Source: Thiohalocapsa sp. PB-PSB1 (GTDB lineage: Bacteria; Pseudomonadota; Gammaproteobacteria; Chromatiales; Chromatiaceae). From it: a stretch of DNA of 64,000 bases. The notes below the pieces were generated by a model. That model was not told the origin of the DNA and searched no databases. It saw only the letters and a program-made list of their open reading frames with translations. Location: the NCBI GenBank assembly GCA_016745215.1, contig CP050890.1, positions 7,147,001-7,211,000 of the forward strand. Reading direction: 5' to 3'. Every line of letters starts with the position of its first letter. The first letter of the stretch is position 1. A program made the translations under genes and the position numbers. Shown here piece after piece: positions 47,763-56,904 of this stretch.

Positions 47763-50480
47763 ATGAAACCCTTGCTGGAAAAACACTGGCACCACCTGCC
47801 TCGGGACGAGGTGCTGGACCTGCTCGACACCGATGCGAAGAAAGGCCTGGACAGTTTCGAGGTCGAGGAGCGACAGCAGAACTTCGGTCCCAACGTTCTG
47901 ACGCAGCGCAAGGGCAAGGGGCCACTGCTGCGTTTCCTGCTGCAGTTTCACCAGGCGCTAGTTTATATCCTGCTGGCCGCGGTCGTAATCAAACTCATGC
48001 TGGGCGCCTGGGTGGATGCCAGCGTGATTTTCGGCGTGGTCCTGCTCAATTCCATCATCGGCTTCGTGCAGGAGGGCAAGGCCCTGAGCGCACTGGCGGC
48101 GCTGGCGAGCGCGTTGACCACGGCTGCCACTGTGCTGCGCGCCGGCGAGAAGCATCGCATTGACGCCCGTGAACTGGTGCCCGGCGACATTGTTTTACTG
48201 GCCTCCGGCGACAAGGTGCCGGCGGACCTGCGCCTGCTGCACGCCCGTAACCTGCAGATCGACGAATCCGCCTTGACCGGCGAGTCAGTGCCGGTGGAGA
48301 AGTGTTCGGGCGAACTGGCCCACGACGCCGTGCTGGCGGAGCGCGCCAACATGGCCTATTCCTCCACCCTGGTGACCTATGGCACCGGGGTCGGCGTGGT
48401 CACCGAAACCGGCGACAACACCGAAATCGGCCGTATCTCCGAACTGATCGCCAGCGCCGAGGTGTTGGCCACGCCGCTGACCCGCAAGATCTCCCGCTTC
48501 AGCCATGTGTTGCTCTATGCCATCCTGATCCTGGCTGGCCTGACCTTCGCCGTTGGCCTGTGGCATGGGGGCTCTGCGGTGGACATGTTCATGGCAGCCG
48601 TGGCGATGGCTGTCGCCATGATACCGGAAGGGCTACCCGCCGTACTGACCATCACCCTGGCCATCGGTGTAGCGCGCATGGCCAAACGCCACGCCATCAT
48701 CCGCCATCTGCCTGCAGTCGAGACCCTCGGCAGCACCACGGTGATCTGCTCGGACAAGACCGGCACCCTGACCCGCAACGAGATGACGGTGCAGCGTCTC
48801 TGGGCGGGTGACGAAGCGGTCGAGGTAACCGGTGTGGGTTACACGCCGCAGGGCGAACTGTCGCACAACGGCCAGGCGCTGGTGCTCAGCGACCACACTG
48901 CTCTCTCGGAATTGCTACGTGCTGGCCTGCTGTGCAACGACGCGGTGCTGAAACAAGAGAATAGCGCCTGGAAGATAGAAGGTGACCCCACCGAGGCTGC
49001 GCTGCTGGTAGCGGCCGGCAAGGCCCGGTTCGATGCAAAACGGACTCATGAAGCATACCCCAGACTCGATGCGATTCCCTTCGAGTCCCAGCACCAGTAC
49101 ATGGCCACCCTGCATGGCGGTGACAACCCGGTGATCTATCTCAAGGGCTCGGTCGAGAGCCTGCTTGCCCGATGCACCGATGTCCTGAGCGCCGACGGTG
49201 AGAGCCGGCCGCTGGACACTGCCGTGGTGCATGCCCAGGTCGAGGCAATGGCGTGTCAGGGCATGCGAGTGCTGGCGTTCGCCCGTCTCAGTATTCATCC
49301 GAATACCACGGTAATCGATCACCCGCAGGTTGCCGGCGGCCTGACCTTTATCGGGCTGCAGGGCATGATCGATCCGCCGCGCGAGGAGGCAATCCGCGCG
49401 GTCAACGCCTGTCAAGCGGCGGGCATCCAAGTCAAGATGATCACCGGCGATCACGCCACAACGGCGGCCGCCATCGCGGGTCAGATCGGCCTGGGCGGCC
49501 CGCTGCCAGAAGGCCAGGTCCCGGACGTGCGAACCGGCCGCGAACTGGCGGCGCTCAGCGATGCCGAACTGATCGACGCTGCCGCCGATACCGAGGTGTT
49601 CGCCCGCGTTACGCCGGAGCAGAAGCTGCGCCTGGTGGAAGCCCTGCAGGCGCGCGGCGAGGTGGCGGCCATGACCGGCGACGGGGTCAACGACGCCCCG
49701 GCCCTGCGCCGCGCCGATATCGGCGTCGCCATGGGCATCAACGGCACCGAGGTGTCGAAGGAGGCCGCCGACATGGTTCTGACCGACGACAACTTTGCCA
49801 CCATCGAAGCGGCGGTGGAGGAAGGCCGCGGCGTGTTCGCCAACCTGATCAAGTTCATTACCTGGATCCTGCCGACCAACGCCGGACAGGGACTGGTGAT
49901 CATTGTCGCGGTGATGGCGGCCCAGCCGTTGCCGGTGCTGCCGGTGCAGGCGCTGTGGCTCAACATGACGACCGCCGTGCTGCTCGGCCTCGCCCTGGCC
50001 TTCGAGCCCAAGGAGCCGGGCATCATGCGCCGCCTGCCGCGCCGGCCGGATGCGGCCATCCTCGGCGGTGAACTGATTTTCCGAATTCTGCTGGTAGGCT
50101 TGCTGCTGCTAATCGGCGGATTCGGTCTGTTCGAGTGGGCCTTGTACCGGGGTGCCAGCGAGGCCGAGGCGCGCACTATCGCGGTCAATGTGTTTGCCGT
50201 GGGGCAGTCCTTTTACCTGCTCAACTGCCGTTCGCTGCGTTTCTCAATGTTCCGTCTAGGACTGTTCAGCAATCCGTGGATCTGGGCCGGTATCGTCGCT
50301 ATGACCGGGGCGCAACTGGCGTTCACCTATCTGCCGGTGATGAATTGGCTGTTCCACACTGCGCCGATCGGCTGGATGGACTGGCTGCACATCCTGTTGG
50401 TCGGACTGGTGATCTATCTGGTCATCGGTGCAGAAAAGGCCTGGCGGCTGCGTCGCGAGGCGGGGGACCGTGAAACATGA
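47763..50480 (+). CDS. Cation-transporting P-type ATPase (P2 type, Ca2+/Na+-pump-like)
   Basis: A 905-residue membrane pump. Visible in order: N-terminal cation-ATPase domain (LLDTDAKKGLDSFEVEERQQ), actuator motif LTGESVPVE, M4 with PEGLPAVLTITLAIG, phosphorylation site SDKTGTLTRN, hinge GDGVNDAPALRRADIGVAMG, and six C-terminal helices. No heavy-metal CxxC domain is present, so the cargo is more likely Ca2+, Na+, K+ or H+. Spacing to the Kef-like gene suggests a joint ion-transport unit. Codon use is more GC-rich than in the neighbouring intergenic DNA. Confidence 0.93.
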   Translation: MKPLLEKHWHHLPRDEVLDLLDTDAKKGLDSFEVEERQQNFGPNVLTQRKGKGPLLRFLLQFHQALVYILLAAVVIKLMLGAWVDASVIFGVVLLNSIIGFVQEGKALSALAALASALTTAATVLRAGEKHRIDARELVPGDIVLLASGDKVPADLRLLHARNLQIDESALTGESVPVEKCSGELAHDAVLAERANMAYSSTLVTYGTGVGVVTETGDNTEIGRISELIASAEVLATPLTRKISRFSHVLLYAILILAGLTFAVGLWHGGSAVDMFMAAVAMAVAMIPEGLPAVLTITLAIGVARMAKRHAIIRHLPAVETLGSTTVICSDKTGTLTRNEMTVQRLWAGDEAVEVTGVGYTPQGELSHNGQALVLSDHTALSELLRAGLLCNDAVLKQENSAWKIEGDPTEAALLVAAGKARFDAKRTHEAYPRLDAIPFESQHQYMATLHGGDNPVIYLKGSVESLLARCTDVLSADGESRPLDTAVVHAQVEAMACQGMRVLAFARLSIHPNTTVIDHPQVAGGLTFIGLQGMIDPPREEAIRAVNACQAAGIQVKMITGDHATTAAAIAGQIGLGGPLPEGQVPDVRTGRELAALSDAELIDAAADTEVFARVTPEQKLRLVEALQARGEVAAMTGDGVNDAPALRRADIGVAMGINGTEVSKEAADMVLTDDNFATIEAAVEEGRGVFANLIKFITWILPTNAGQGLVIIVAVMAAQPLPVLPVQALWLNMTTAVLLGLALAFEPKEPGIMRRLPRRPDAAILGGELIFRILLVGLLLLIGGFGLFEWALYRGASEAEARTIAVNVFAVGQSFYLLNCRSLRFSMFRLGLFSNPWIWAGIVAMTGAQLAFTYLPVMNWLFHTAPIGWMDWLHILLVGLVIYLVIGAEKAWRLRREAGDRET

Positions 50481-50481
50481 A

Positions 50482-50613
50482 ATGGTCTATGTGTCGTTCA
50501 TGCAATGGTTTCTCGATACCCGGCCGGTGGACTTCGTACACGGCGTGGAAATCATTGCGCTGGGAGTGGCGCTTTTCATGATTCTTGAACTGGAAAAACT
50601 CTCACTACGTTAA
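50482..50613 (+). CDS. Possible small membrane protein, 43 aa
   Basis: Begins just after the ATPase stop and encodes one hydrophobic helix (FVHGVEIIALGVALFMILEL) ending in KLSLR. A purine run GGGGGA lies 12 bases before the ATG. The helix and ending resemble the final helix of P-type ATPases, so it may be a duplicated tail rather than a gene. Low certainty. Confidence 0.35.
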   Translation: MVYVSFMQWFLDTRPVDFVHGVEIIALGVALFMILELEKLSLR

Positions 50614-50669
50614 TGGCGCAGTAAGCATGATGGCCGCCGCGGCTGTCCAGGGCGGAGCGAGGCCGAATC

Positions 50670-51455
50670 ATGACGGTGTTCCCGGACGTCTTCACCGAAA
50701 TGGCGGTGCTGCTGCTGTTTGCCGCGGCGGTGGGGGCACTGGGCGTACACCTGCGCCAGCCCTTGATCGTCGCCTTTATCGCTGTGGGAATACTGGTTGG
50801 TCCGTCGGTGCTCGGTTGGGTCAGTGCGAACGACCAGGTCGATTTGCTGGCCAAGTTCGGAATCACGCTGTTGCTGTTCGTCGTAGGCTTGAGACTGGAC
50901 CTGCACATTATTCGCACCATGGGACCAATCGCCCTGGCGACGGGGCTCGGTCAGGTGATATTCACCAGCGTCGTCGGTTACCTGATCGGTTATGCCTTTG
51001 GCATGACGCCACTTACGGCCCTGTACGTAGCGGTCGCGTTGACATTCTCAAGTACCATCATCATCGTCAAGCTCCTTTCCGACAAGCGCGAGGTGGATAC
51101 GCTGCACGGTCGCATCGCCCTGGGTTTCCTGATCGTGCAGGATCTGGTCGTCATGTTGGTCATGATCGGTTTCAATGCCCTGGGTGCCACCGGTGATGTC
51201 TCGTGGACCCAGGCAGCGTTCGCCGTGCTGGTCAAGGGTGTGGGGTTTATTCTGTTGGTCGGGTTAGCGATGCGGTACCTGCTACCGCGACTGCTCCACA
51301 TGCTGTCACGCTCCCAGGAATTGCTGGTGTTGTTCGGCATCGCCTGGGGGTTGGCGCTGGCCGCACTCGGTGTCATGCTCGGATTCAGCAAAGAGGTGGG
51401 CGCTTTTGTCGCTGATGTGACTATTCGGCCGGAAGCGAGAGGCGTTTTTCGCTAA
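50670..51455 (+). CDS. Kef-type cation/proton antiporter, C-terminally truncated
   Basis: CPA2-family membrane domain with LRQPLIVAFIAVGILVGPSV, ITLLLFVVGLRLDLHIIR, LTFSSTIIIVKLL and GFLIVQDLVVMLVMI. The family signature is followed to FSKEVGAFVA, after which 13 unrelated-looking residues precede the stop at 261. Complete members have 380-600 residues with several more helices and often TrkA-N domains. Probably non-functional or partial. A dispersed repeat follows 120 bases downstream. Confidence 0.8.
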   Translation: MTVFPDVFTEMAVLLLFAAAVGALGVHLRQPLIVAFIAVGILVGPSVLGWVSANDQVDLLAKFGITLLLFVVGLRLDLHIIRTMGPIALATGLGQVIFTSVVGYLIGYAFGMTPLTALYVAVALTFSSTIIIVKLLSDKREVDTLHGRIALGFLIVQDLVVMLVMIGFNALGATGDVSWTQAAFAVLVKGVGFILLVGLAMRYLLPRLLHMLSRSQELLVLFGIAWGLALAALGVMLGFSKEVGAFVADVTIRPEARGVFR

Positions 51456-51779
51456 CGCGGAAAGCCAAAAAGCGGGGAATTGCTAGCTCGATTTCATGGC
51501 TAATTTCGACAGCCTAGGGATTACCCCTACATTTCGCGCCTGATTGATCGCGACTTCGGAATTATATATTGTCGAAGTAAAATCAATATGTTAAGTGCGA
51601 TGACAAATGGCTTCAAGCTATTATCAAAGAAAAAATCAACGAGTTACAGCGTATCAAAAAGCCAAGGGGAAGTTTAACTCATTGATTTTAAAGGTGCGGA
51701 ATGTAGGCTAGATGGGCGCAGAGGATCAATAATCCTCAAGCAAGTCCCGACGCCTTGACTTAACAAGCCTTGCGCAGTC
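51456..51779. other. Gene-free stretch after the truncated antiporter
   Basis: Holds TAGGGATTACCCCTA at 51515-51529 (reverse complement of the motif at 40810) and copy 2 of the 130-bp repeat (51579-51707). The lost end of the antiporter gene was not found here. Confidence 0.55.
51579..51707 (+). repeat. 130-bp dispersed repeat, copy 2
   Basis: Matches 39185-39314 along its length with about one difference every four to five bases. The arms AAATCAACGAGTTA and TAACTCATTGATTT differ from perfect complementarity at one position, so the repeat could fold into a long hairpin. Confidence 0.8.
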
Positions 51780-52256
51780 ATGAATCATCAAAACGACGCC
51801 TACTCGACGTTGGAAGAACACTGGATGCAATGCGCTCTGGCACTTGCGGCGTACGCGGCGGCTGAGGGCGAAGTTCCGGTTGGTGCGATTCTGGTCAAAC
51901 AGAATCAGATCGTCGGCAGGGGCTGGAACTGCCCCATCGGTTCCCAGGACCCTACTGCCCATGCGGAAATCCAAGCCCTGCGCGATGCCGCCCGCCGCCT
52001 CGGCAACTATCGCCTTCCAGGAACCGAACTGTACGTGTCGTTGGAACCCTGCCCGATGTGTGCCGGCGCGATCCTCCACGCCCGTGTCGCCCGCGTTGTC
52101 TACGGTGCTCGCGACCCCAGGGGCGGCGCTTGCGGAAGCGTCTTCGACCTGCTGCCGTCCGACAACCGGTTTAACCACCGAACCGACTGCCAAGGCGGGT
52201 TGCTGGAGCAACAGTGCGCGGAGACGCTTCGCGCCTTCTTTCGCGCCCGCCGCTGA
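51780..52256 (+). CDS. tadA: tRNA-specific adenosine deaminase
   Basis: Deaminates A34 of tRNA-Arg(ACG) to inosine. The zinc and proton-shuttle residues are in TAHAEIQALRDAA and the PCPMCAGAI motif. 158 residues, normal. No clear ribosome-binding site precedes the ATG, but upstream codons are outside the family. Followed 79 bases later by tRNA-Ser. Confidence 0.95.
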   Translation: MNHQNDAYSTLEEHWMQCALALAAYAAAEGEVPVGAILVKQNQIVGRGWNCPIGSQDPTAHAEIQALRDAARRLGNYRLPGTELYVSLEPCPMCAGAILHARVARVVYGARDPRGGACGSVFDLLPSDNRFNHRTDCQGGLLEQQCAETLRAFFRARR

Positions 52257-52335
52257 CTTCAACAGCGCTCATCGCAATGCTCTCAGCATAAACCTCCCAC
52301 AAACGGGCCAGCTCGGCTATACTATTCGGCTTGTT

Positions 52336-52425
<90 letters not shown>

Positions 52426-52497
52426 ACCATGCCGCGATAGTCAAATCCACTCCTACCAATCCAGCACGTCAATCGCCCAGCTTGGGAGCATCGCCCC

Positions 52498-53637
52498 GTG
52501 TCAGAGCATTTCGATCTGCAAGACGACATTCTATATTTGAATCATGCCGCCGTTTCACCTTGGCCACGGCGAACAGTGCGGGCGGTTCAGCGTTTTGCGG
52601 CCGACAACGGGATGACGGGCTCCAAGAAGTATGTGCGCTGGATGGCCACCGAAACGCGATTGCGCGAGCGGCTGGCAGCGCTGATTGGTGCCGAGTCGGC
52701 CACTGACATCGCGCTGGCCAAGAGCACTTCCGAGGCGCTATCGATTGTCGCCCAGGGGTTGCCCTGGCAAGAGGGCGACAATGTGGTGGGCGTGCGCCAG
52801 GAGTTTCCATCCAACCGCATCGTCTGGGAGGCGCTGGCGGAGCGCGGCGTGCGCTGGCGTGGGCTGGACCTGACCAGCAGCGCTCATCCAGAGGAAGATC
52901 TGTTGGCGTTGTGCGATGAACGCACTCGTGTGTTGACGGTAAGTTGGGTGCAATATGCTCGCGGCTTGCGCCTGGATTTGGAGCGGCTTGGGCATGCTTG
53001 CCGACAGCGTGGCGTATTGCTGTGCGTGGACGGCATTCAGGGCATTGGCGCCCTGCCCTTCGATCTGGCGCAGATCCCAGCAGATTTTGTTGCCGCGGAT
53101 GGGCACAAGTGGATGCTGGGTCCGGAAGGGCTGGCACTTTTCTGGTGCCGGCCAGAACTGCGAACGACACTGCGCCTGACGCAATTCGGCTGGCATATGG
53201 TACAGGACATGGGCAATTACGACCGCGAGGACTGGCAACCGGCGGCCGACGCCCGGCGCTTTGAATGCGGCAGCCCGAACATGCTTGGTATACACGCATT
53301 AGAGGCGAGCCTGGAGCTCTTACAGGAGGTCGGTTTGGAGCAAGTCGCCGATGCGATTGATGAGCGCGTCGCTCGGCTGATTGAACTGATCGACAGCCAT
53401 GGATTGGAGTTGTTGAGTCCGCGCTCGCTGCAGCGGCGCGCTGGCATCGTCACATTTCGCGTTCCAGATTTGGACCAGCAGACATTGTACCGGGCTCTGA
53501 TACAGCGTAATCTGTTGTGTGCCAGCCGCGGAGGCGGTGTGCGCTTTTCTCCCCACTTTTATACCTCCATGGAGCACATAGATGAAGCCATGCACCTGAC
53601 GCTGGAGACCGCGGCGGAGCTGCATGCTAGATCATGA
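52498..53637 (+). CDS. Class V aminotransferase (cysteine desulfurase-like fold)
   Basis: PLP enzyme of 379 residues. The PLP lysine is in ADGHKWMLGPEG, with the aspartate motif VDGIQGIGALPFDL ahead and an N-terminal YLNHAAVSPWP typical of the selenocysteine lyase/isopenicillin N epimerase-like subgroup. The desulfurase cysteine loop is not evident, so a sulfur role is not supported. GTG start with GGGAG 9 bases upstream. Overlaps the thioesterase gene by 4 bases. Confidence 0.9.
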   Translation: MSEHFDLQDDILYLNHAAVSPWPRRTVRAVQRFAADNGMTGSKKYVRWMATETRLRERLAALIGAESATDIALAKSTSEALSIVAQGLPWQEGDNVVGVRQEFPSNRIVWEALAERGVRWRGLDLTSSAHPEEDLLALCDERTRVLTVSWVQYARGLRLDLERLGHACRQRGVLLCVDGIQGIGALPFDLAQIPADFVAADGHKWMLGPEGLALFWCRPELRTTLRLTQFGWHMVQDMGNYDREDWQPAADARRFECGSPNMLGIHALEASLELLQEVGLEQVADAIDERVARLIELIDSHGLELLSPRSLQRRAGIVTFRVPDLDQQTLYRALIQRNLLCASRGGGVRFSPHFYTSMEHIDEAMHLTLETAAELHARS

Positions 53638-54086
53638 GCACTGGCTCCAACCCGAGCATCGACGACGATCTGCCGGCTTCGCCCAGGGTCGATGACTTTG
53701 AACACTGGCAATTGGCCCTTAGGGTGCTTACGATGCCAGCAGACACCAACCAGTATGGTGATATCTTCGGCGGCTGGCTTCTGTCGCAAGCAGATGTTGC
53801 CGGCGCCACCATCGCCATCGCTCGCTCGCGTGGGCGCGTGGCAACCGCGGCAGTACAGGACTTCCAATTCCTGGCGCCGCTGCGGGTCGGCGATCTGGTG
53901 GAATTGCATGCACGTCTTGTGCAAGAAGGAAGCAGCTCAATGACCGTCGAGGTCGACATAAGGGCGCGGCGCGAAGCCCGACCGGAGGATGAACAGCGAG
54001 TCGCTAGCGGTCAATTTGTGTATGTCGCCGTCGGACCCAACGGGCGCAGTCGGCCAATCCAAAACGAAGCCACGCGGCGGATCTGA
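53634..54086 (+). CDS. Acyl-CoA thioesterase (YciA-like hotdog fold)
   Basis: Hydrolyses acyl-CoA to free acid and CoA. The signature MPADTNQYGDIFGGWLLSQ is nearly the family consensus, with the catalytic Asp in GDIFGG. A C-terminal YVAVGPNGRSRPI follows. 150 residues. Translationally coupled to the aminotransferase upstream (ATGA). Confidence 0.93.
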   Translation: MSTGSNPSIDDDLPASPRVDDFEHWQLALRVLTMPADTNQYGDIFGGWLLSQADVAGATIAIARSRGRVATAAVQDFQFLAPLRVGDLVELHARLVQEGSSSMTVEVDIRARREARPEDEQRVASGQFVYVAVGPNGRSRPIQNEATRRI

Positions 54087-54130
54087 GAAGGTCAAAGACA
54101 CTGCGGGCATCCTGCCGGAGGAAAATCGAA

Positions 54131-55687
54131 ATGTTCGAGGCGACCAAGGTCGGCCGAACGGTCGGCAAACAGGAATTCAAAGCGCAGCGGGATGAATTAC
54201 GCACGCAATTGCTGGAGGCGCAGCGGGATTTGCGCAAAAGTGACACGCCGGTGATTGTCATCGTCTCTGGGGTGGAGGCGGCCGGAAAAGGCGAGGTGGT
54301 GAATCGGCTTAACGAGTGGCTCGACACCCGTGGCGTGCAAACCTTCGCATTCTGGGAACTCAGCGACGAAGAGCGTGAGCGACCGCGCTATTGGCGATTC
54401 TGGCGCACACTGCCGCTGCGCGGCGAAATCTCGATTCTGTTCGGGGGCTGGTATCTGGCGCCCATAGAATATCGTTTTCAGGGGCTGTGTGACGACGCGG
54501 CGCTGGATGCGGAGTTGAACCGCATCGTCGAGTTCGAGCGCATGATGACCCACGATGGCGCACTGGTGGTCAAATTCTGGTTCCACCTGTCCGAGCAGGA
54601 TCAGAAGCGGCGCTTGAAGGAATTGTCCCGGGACGATCGCAGTCGCTGGAAGATGCTGCCGGAAAAATCCAAATTCTCAGAGCAGTATCATCAATTCGAA
54701 CACGTCGCGGAACGCGTGATTCGGCAAAGCGATCGTGGTATCTGCCCGTGGTATCTGATCGAAGCTGAAAACAAGCGGTATCGGGATCTCACCGTCGGCA
54801 AAACCCTGCTTCAAGCCATCCGTGCCCGGCTTAACGAGCCGGTGGCAATGGAGCCACCGACGCCGGCGGACCGGCTGGAGTTACCGGAATCCGACGGCGC
54901 ACAGATCACGCTGTTGGATCAGATGGATCTGACGCTCAAGCTGGATCGCGATAGCTACAAGGCGGAGCTGAAGCTGCTGCAGCAGGAGATCAATGAATTG
55001 AGCTGGGAGGCCTACAAGCAGCACCGGTCCACGGTGCTGGTGTTCGAAGGAGTCGATGCCGGGGGCAAGGGTGGCGCAATCCGGCGCATCACGAGCGCGG
55101 TGGACGCGCGCCTCTACCGCACCATGTCGGTGGCCGCGCCGAGCGACGAGGAAAAAGCGCATCATTACTTATGGCGTTTCTGGCGACATGTGCCCCGCGT
55201 TGGCCATATGATCATCTACGACCGCTCCTGGTACGGGCGCGTGCTGGTGGAGCGCGTGGAGGGGTTTGCGAAGGAGGCAGAATGGCGGCGCGCTTATAGC
55301 GAGATCAACGAATTCGAGGAGCAACTGGTCGAGAATGGTGCGATTCTACGAAAATTCTGGCTCCAGGTAAGCGACCAAGAGCAATTGCGCCGCTTTCAAG
55401 ACCGCGAGGACACCCCCTATAAACGCTATAAGATTACCGACGAGGACTGGCGCAATCGTGAAAAATGGCCTGAGTACAAAGCAGCCGTAAACGAGATGGT
55501 TGCACGCACCAGCACCGAGGACGCACCTTGGACTTTGGTCGAAGGCGATGACAAGCCGTTTGCCCGCATCAAAGTGCTGAGAACGGTCTGCGATGCGATG
55601 CGCAAGGCGTTGCATGAGCAAAAGGGTAAGTTCACCTCCAGCGGCGTGACGCGTTGCGGCGATCAGAGGATGCAGGACAAACAGTAA
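54131..55687 (+). CDS. pap: Polyphosphate:AMP phosphotransferase (double PPK2 domain)
   Basis: Phosphorylates AMP to ADP with inorganic polyphosphate. Two PPK2 domains: the first with P-loop SGVEAAGKGEVVNRLNEWLD (about 38-60), the second with FEGVDAGGKGGAIRRI (about 308-325) and the lid IIYDRSWYGRVLVERVEGF. 518 residues fits the two-domain class II PPK2. The second domain is normally the catalytic one. Located 44 bases after the thioesterase gene. Confidence 0.95.
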   Translation: MFEATKVGRTVGKQEFKAQRDELRTQLLEAQRDLRKSDTPVIVIVSGVEAAGKGEVVNRLNEWLDTRGVQTFAFWELSDEERERPRYWRFWRTLPLRGEISILFGGWYLAPIEYRFQGLCDDAALDAELNRIVEFERMMTHDGALVVKFWFHLSEQDQKRRLKELSRDDRSRWKMLPEKSKFSEQYHQFEHVAERVIRQSDRGICPWYLIEAENKRYRDLTVGKTLLQAIRARLNEPVAMEPPTPADRLELPESDGAQITLLDQMDLTLKLDRDSYKAELKLLQQEINELSWEAYKQHRSTVLVFEGVDAGGKGGAIRRITSAVDARLYRTMSVAAPSDEEKAHHYLWRFWRHVPRVGHMIIYDRSWYGRVLVERVEGFAKEAEWRRAYSEINEFEEQLVENGAILRKFWLQVSDQEQLRRFQDREDTPYKRYKITDEDWRNREKWPEYKAAVNEMVARTSTEDAPWTLVEGDDKPFARIKVLRTVCDAMRKALHEQKGKFTSSGVTRCGDQRMQDKQ

Positions 55688-55751
55688 TCCCACGCATTGT
55701 CCATAGATATGCGGCGGGAAACTGATTGGGGCGCAAGCCACTCAAAGCACT

Positions 55752-56200
55752 TAGTAGCGGTTCATGAATAACCGATACAACGCTATCCAGACATCGGCGG
55801 AGTGCAATCGGGGTCGGGGTCGCTATCGGAATCGGAATCGGAATCGGAATCGAGAGAGAAAACGCCCTATGCCATTCGGTCATGAGAAGCTCGACGTCTA
55901 GCGTGCGGCCATCGAGTCTGTCGGCCGGGCCTAGCGCGACTGCGAGCATGTGAAAGGACAGCGTAACGCGAAGGATCAACTCCTGTGCGCATCGTAGGCG
56001 CGCATCGCAGGCCATCGCGCTGAACATTGCCGAGGGTAACGGCATAGGACAGCGTGGCTACGCGCTCAGCGGGGAGCTTGGCGGATATCGGGTTGGTCAG
56101 TTGGATACCGACGCCGATACCGACGCCGATAGCGGTACCGAATGAGTCGGCAGGCGACACCCAAGAAAAACCTGTTTAGCTTATTTCTGCACCATCACTA
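55752..56200 (-). repeat. Four-helix-bundle repeat element, inverted copy with both ends
   Basis: Reads TAGTAGCGGTTC at the left and CTGCACCATCACTA at the right, the complement of the ends at 1654-1859. Contains GGAATCGGAATCGGAATCGG hexamers and a dead gene. The right end abuts the stop of a transposase fragment, so the element may have inserted into that gene. Confidence 0.85.
55869..56070 (+). pseudogene. Degenerate four-helix bundle protein gene, short copy
   Basis: Reads MPFGHEKLDV, TAG, RAAIESVGRA, TAG, then HVKGQRNAKDQLL, with ALNIAEGNGI-like sequence (QAIALNIAEGNG in a shifted frame). The two TAG codons are at the same places as in the 41050-41516 copy, so the mutations predate duplication of the element. 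The second half of the gene is deleted. Confidence 0.75.
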
Positions 56201-56345
56201 AGCATGCTGTCCTTTAGGACTGTACTTGCGTTCGACCTCGGTCGTGTCGAGTTGCCGTAAGATCTCTTCATAGATGTAGCAGTCATGATCCTTCGGGAGC
56301 AGATCGAATAGATTGCTCGGGGACAAGATGTCCGGATCATGTGAA
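56198..56345 (-). pseudogene. Transposase N-terminal fragment (IS1182-like)
   Basis: The minus frame reads DPDILSPSNLFDLLPKDHD and QLDTTEVERKYSPKGQHA then stop. This resembles the N-terminal region of IS1182-type DDE transposases (LP.DHL...DLSE...YS.KGQ.AY). It stops exactly where the four-helix repeat starts and is joined at its other end to the yfiR-like remnant. About 45 codons remain. Confidence 0.62.
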
Positions 56346-56820
56346 AGCCCAGGCGCAACCGATTGCGCAGCACATTGGGCTTTTGAAACAGTTCGATGGC
56401 GACGCCGCGTCGGGCGAAACCCTCGGTATCACCGACCAACAACCTGGGCTTGCCCGCGCTCTTGGCGACGATGTCCGCGAGTCGACGCTCCGCCGCTCTG
56501 CCGATGAACAGGATCTCGCAGCTGCTTTGCGCCAAGCGAGCGTCGCCCGTGCGGATCTGAATCGGGCGAGTGGCGACGGCTTTCGCCTCGCGAACGAGCA
56601 CGCGAAGCGCGTGCCCCATACCCGAGTCCGCAATGACGCAGATGAGAAACGGGGCCTCGGGACGGTCGTCCGGCCACTCGACAAAGTTGGTGAAGCGGTA
56701 GATGAAGGCGACCTCGAGCGCGTCGAGCGGGTCCTACGCCGCGAGGGAGGGGACAGCTGATGTGCTCGAGAGCACGAACACGACCAGTGCCGAGAATGAT
56801 CGAGCCGTGCGTCGAATCAC
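56346..56820 (-). pseudogene. YfiR-family (DUF4154) periplasmic protein gene with amber stop, 3' truncated
   Basis: From GTG 56820 the frame gives a signal-like segment (ALVVFVLSSTSAVPSLAA), TAG, then DPLDALEVAFIYRFTNFVEW and, further on, SCEILFIGRAAERRLADIV and GDTEGFARRGVAIELF, matching YfiR-like proteins. The TAG is where a Gln codon would be expected. The last part of the domain is replaced by transposase sequence near 56345. YfiR proteins restrain diguanylate cyclases in the periplasm; none is adjacent. Confidence 0.72.
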
Positions 56821-56904
56821 CGCGCCAGTCCATGCATCGAGCCATCCGGGCACCCCCGCCCGACCCGTGATGAGCCCATCCTCTGCCCGCGCAGTCACTC
56901 CGGC

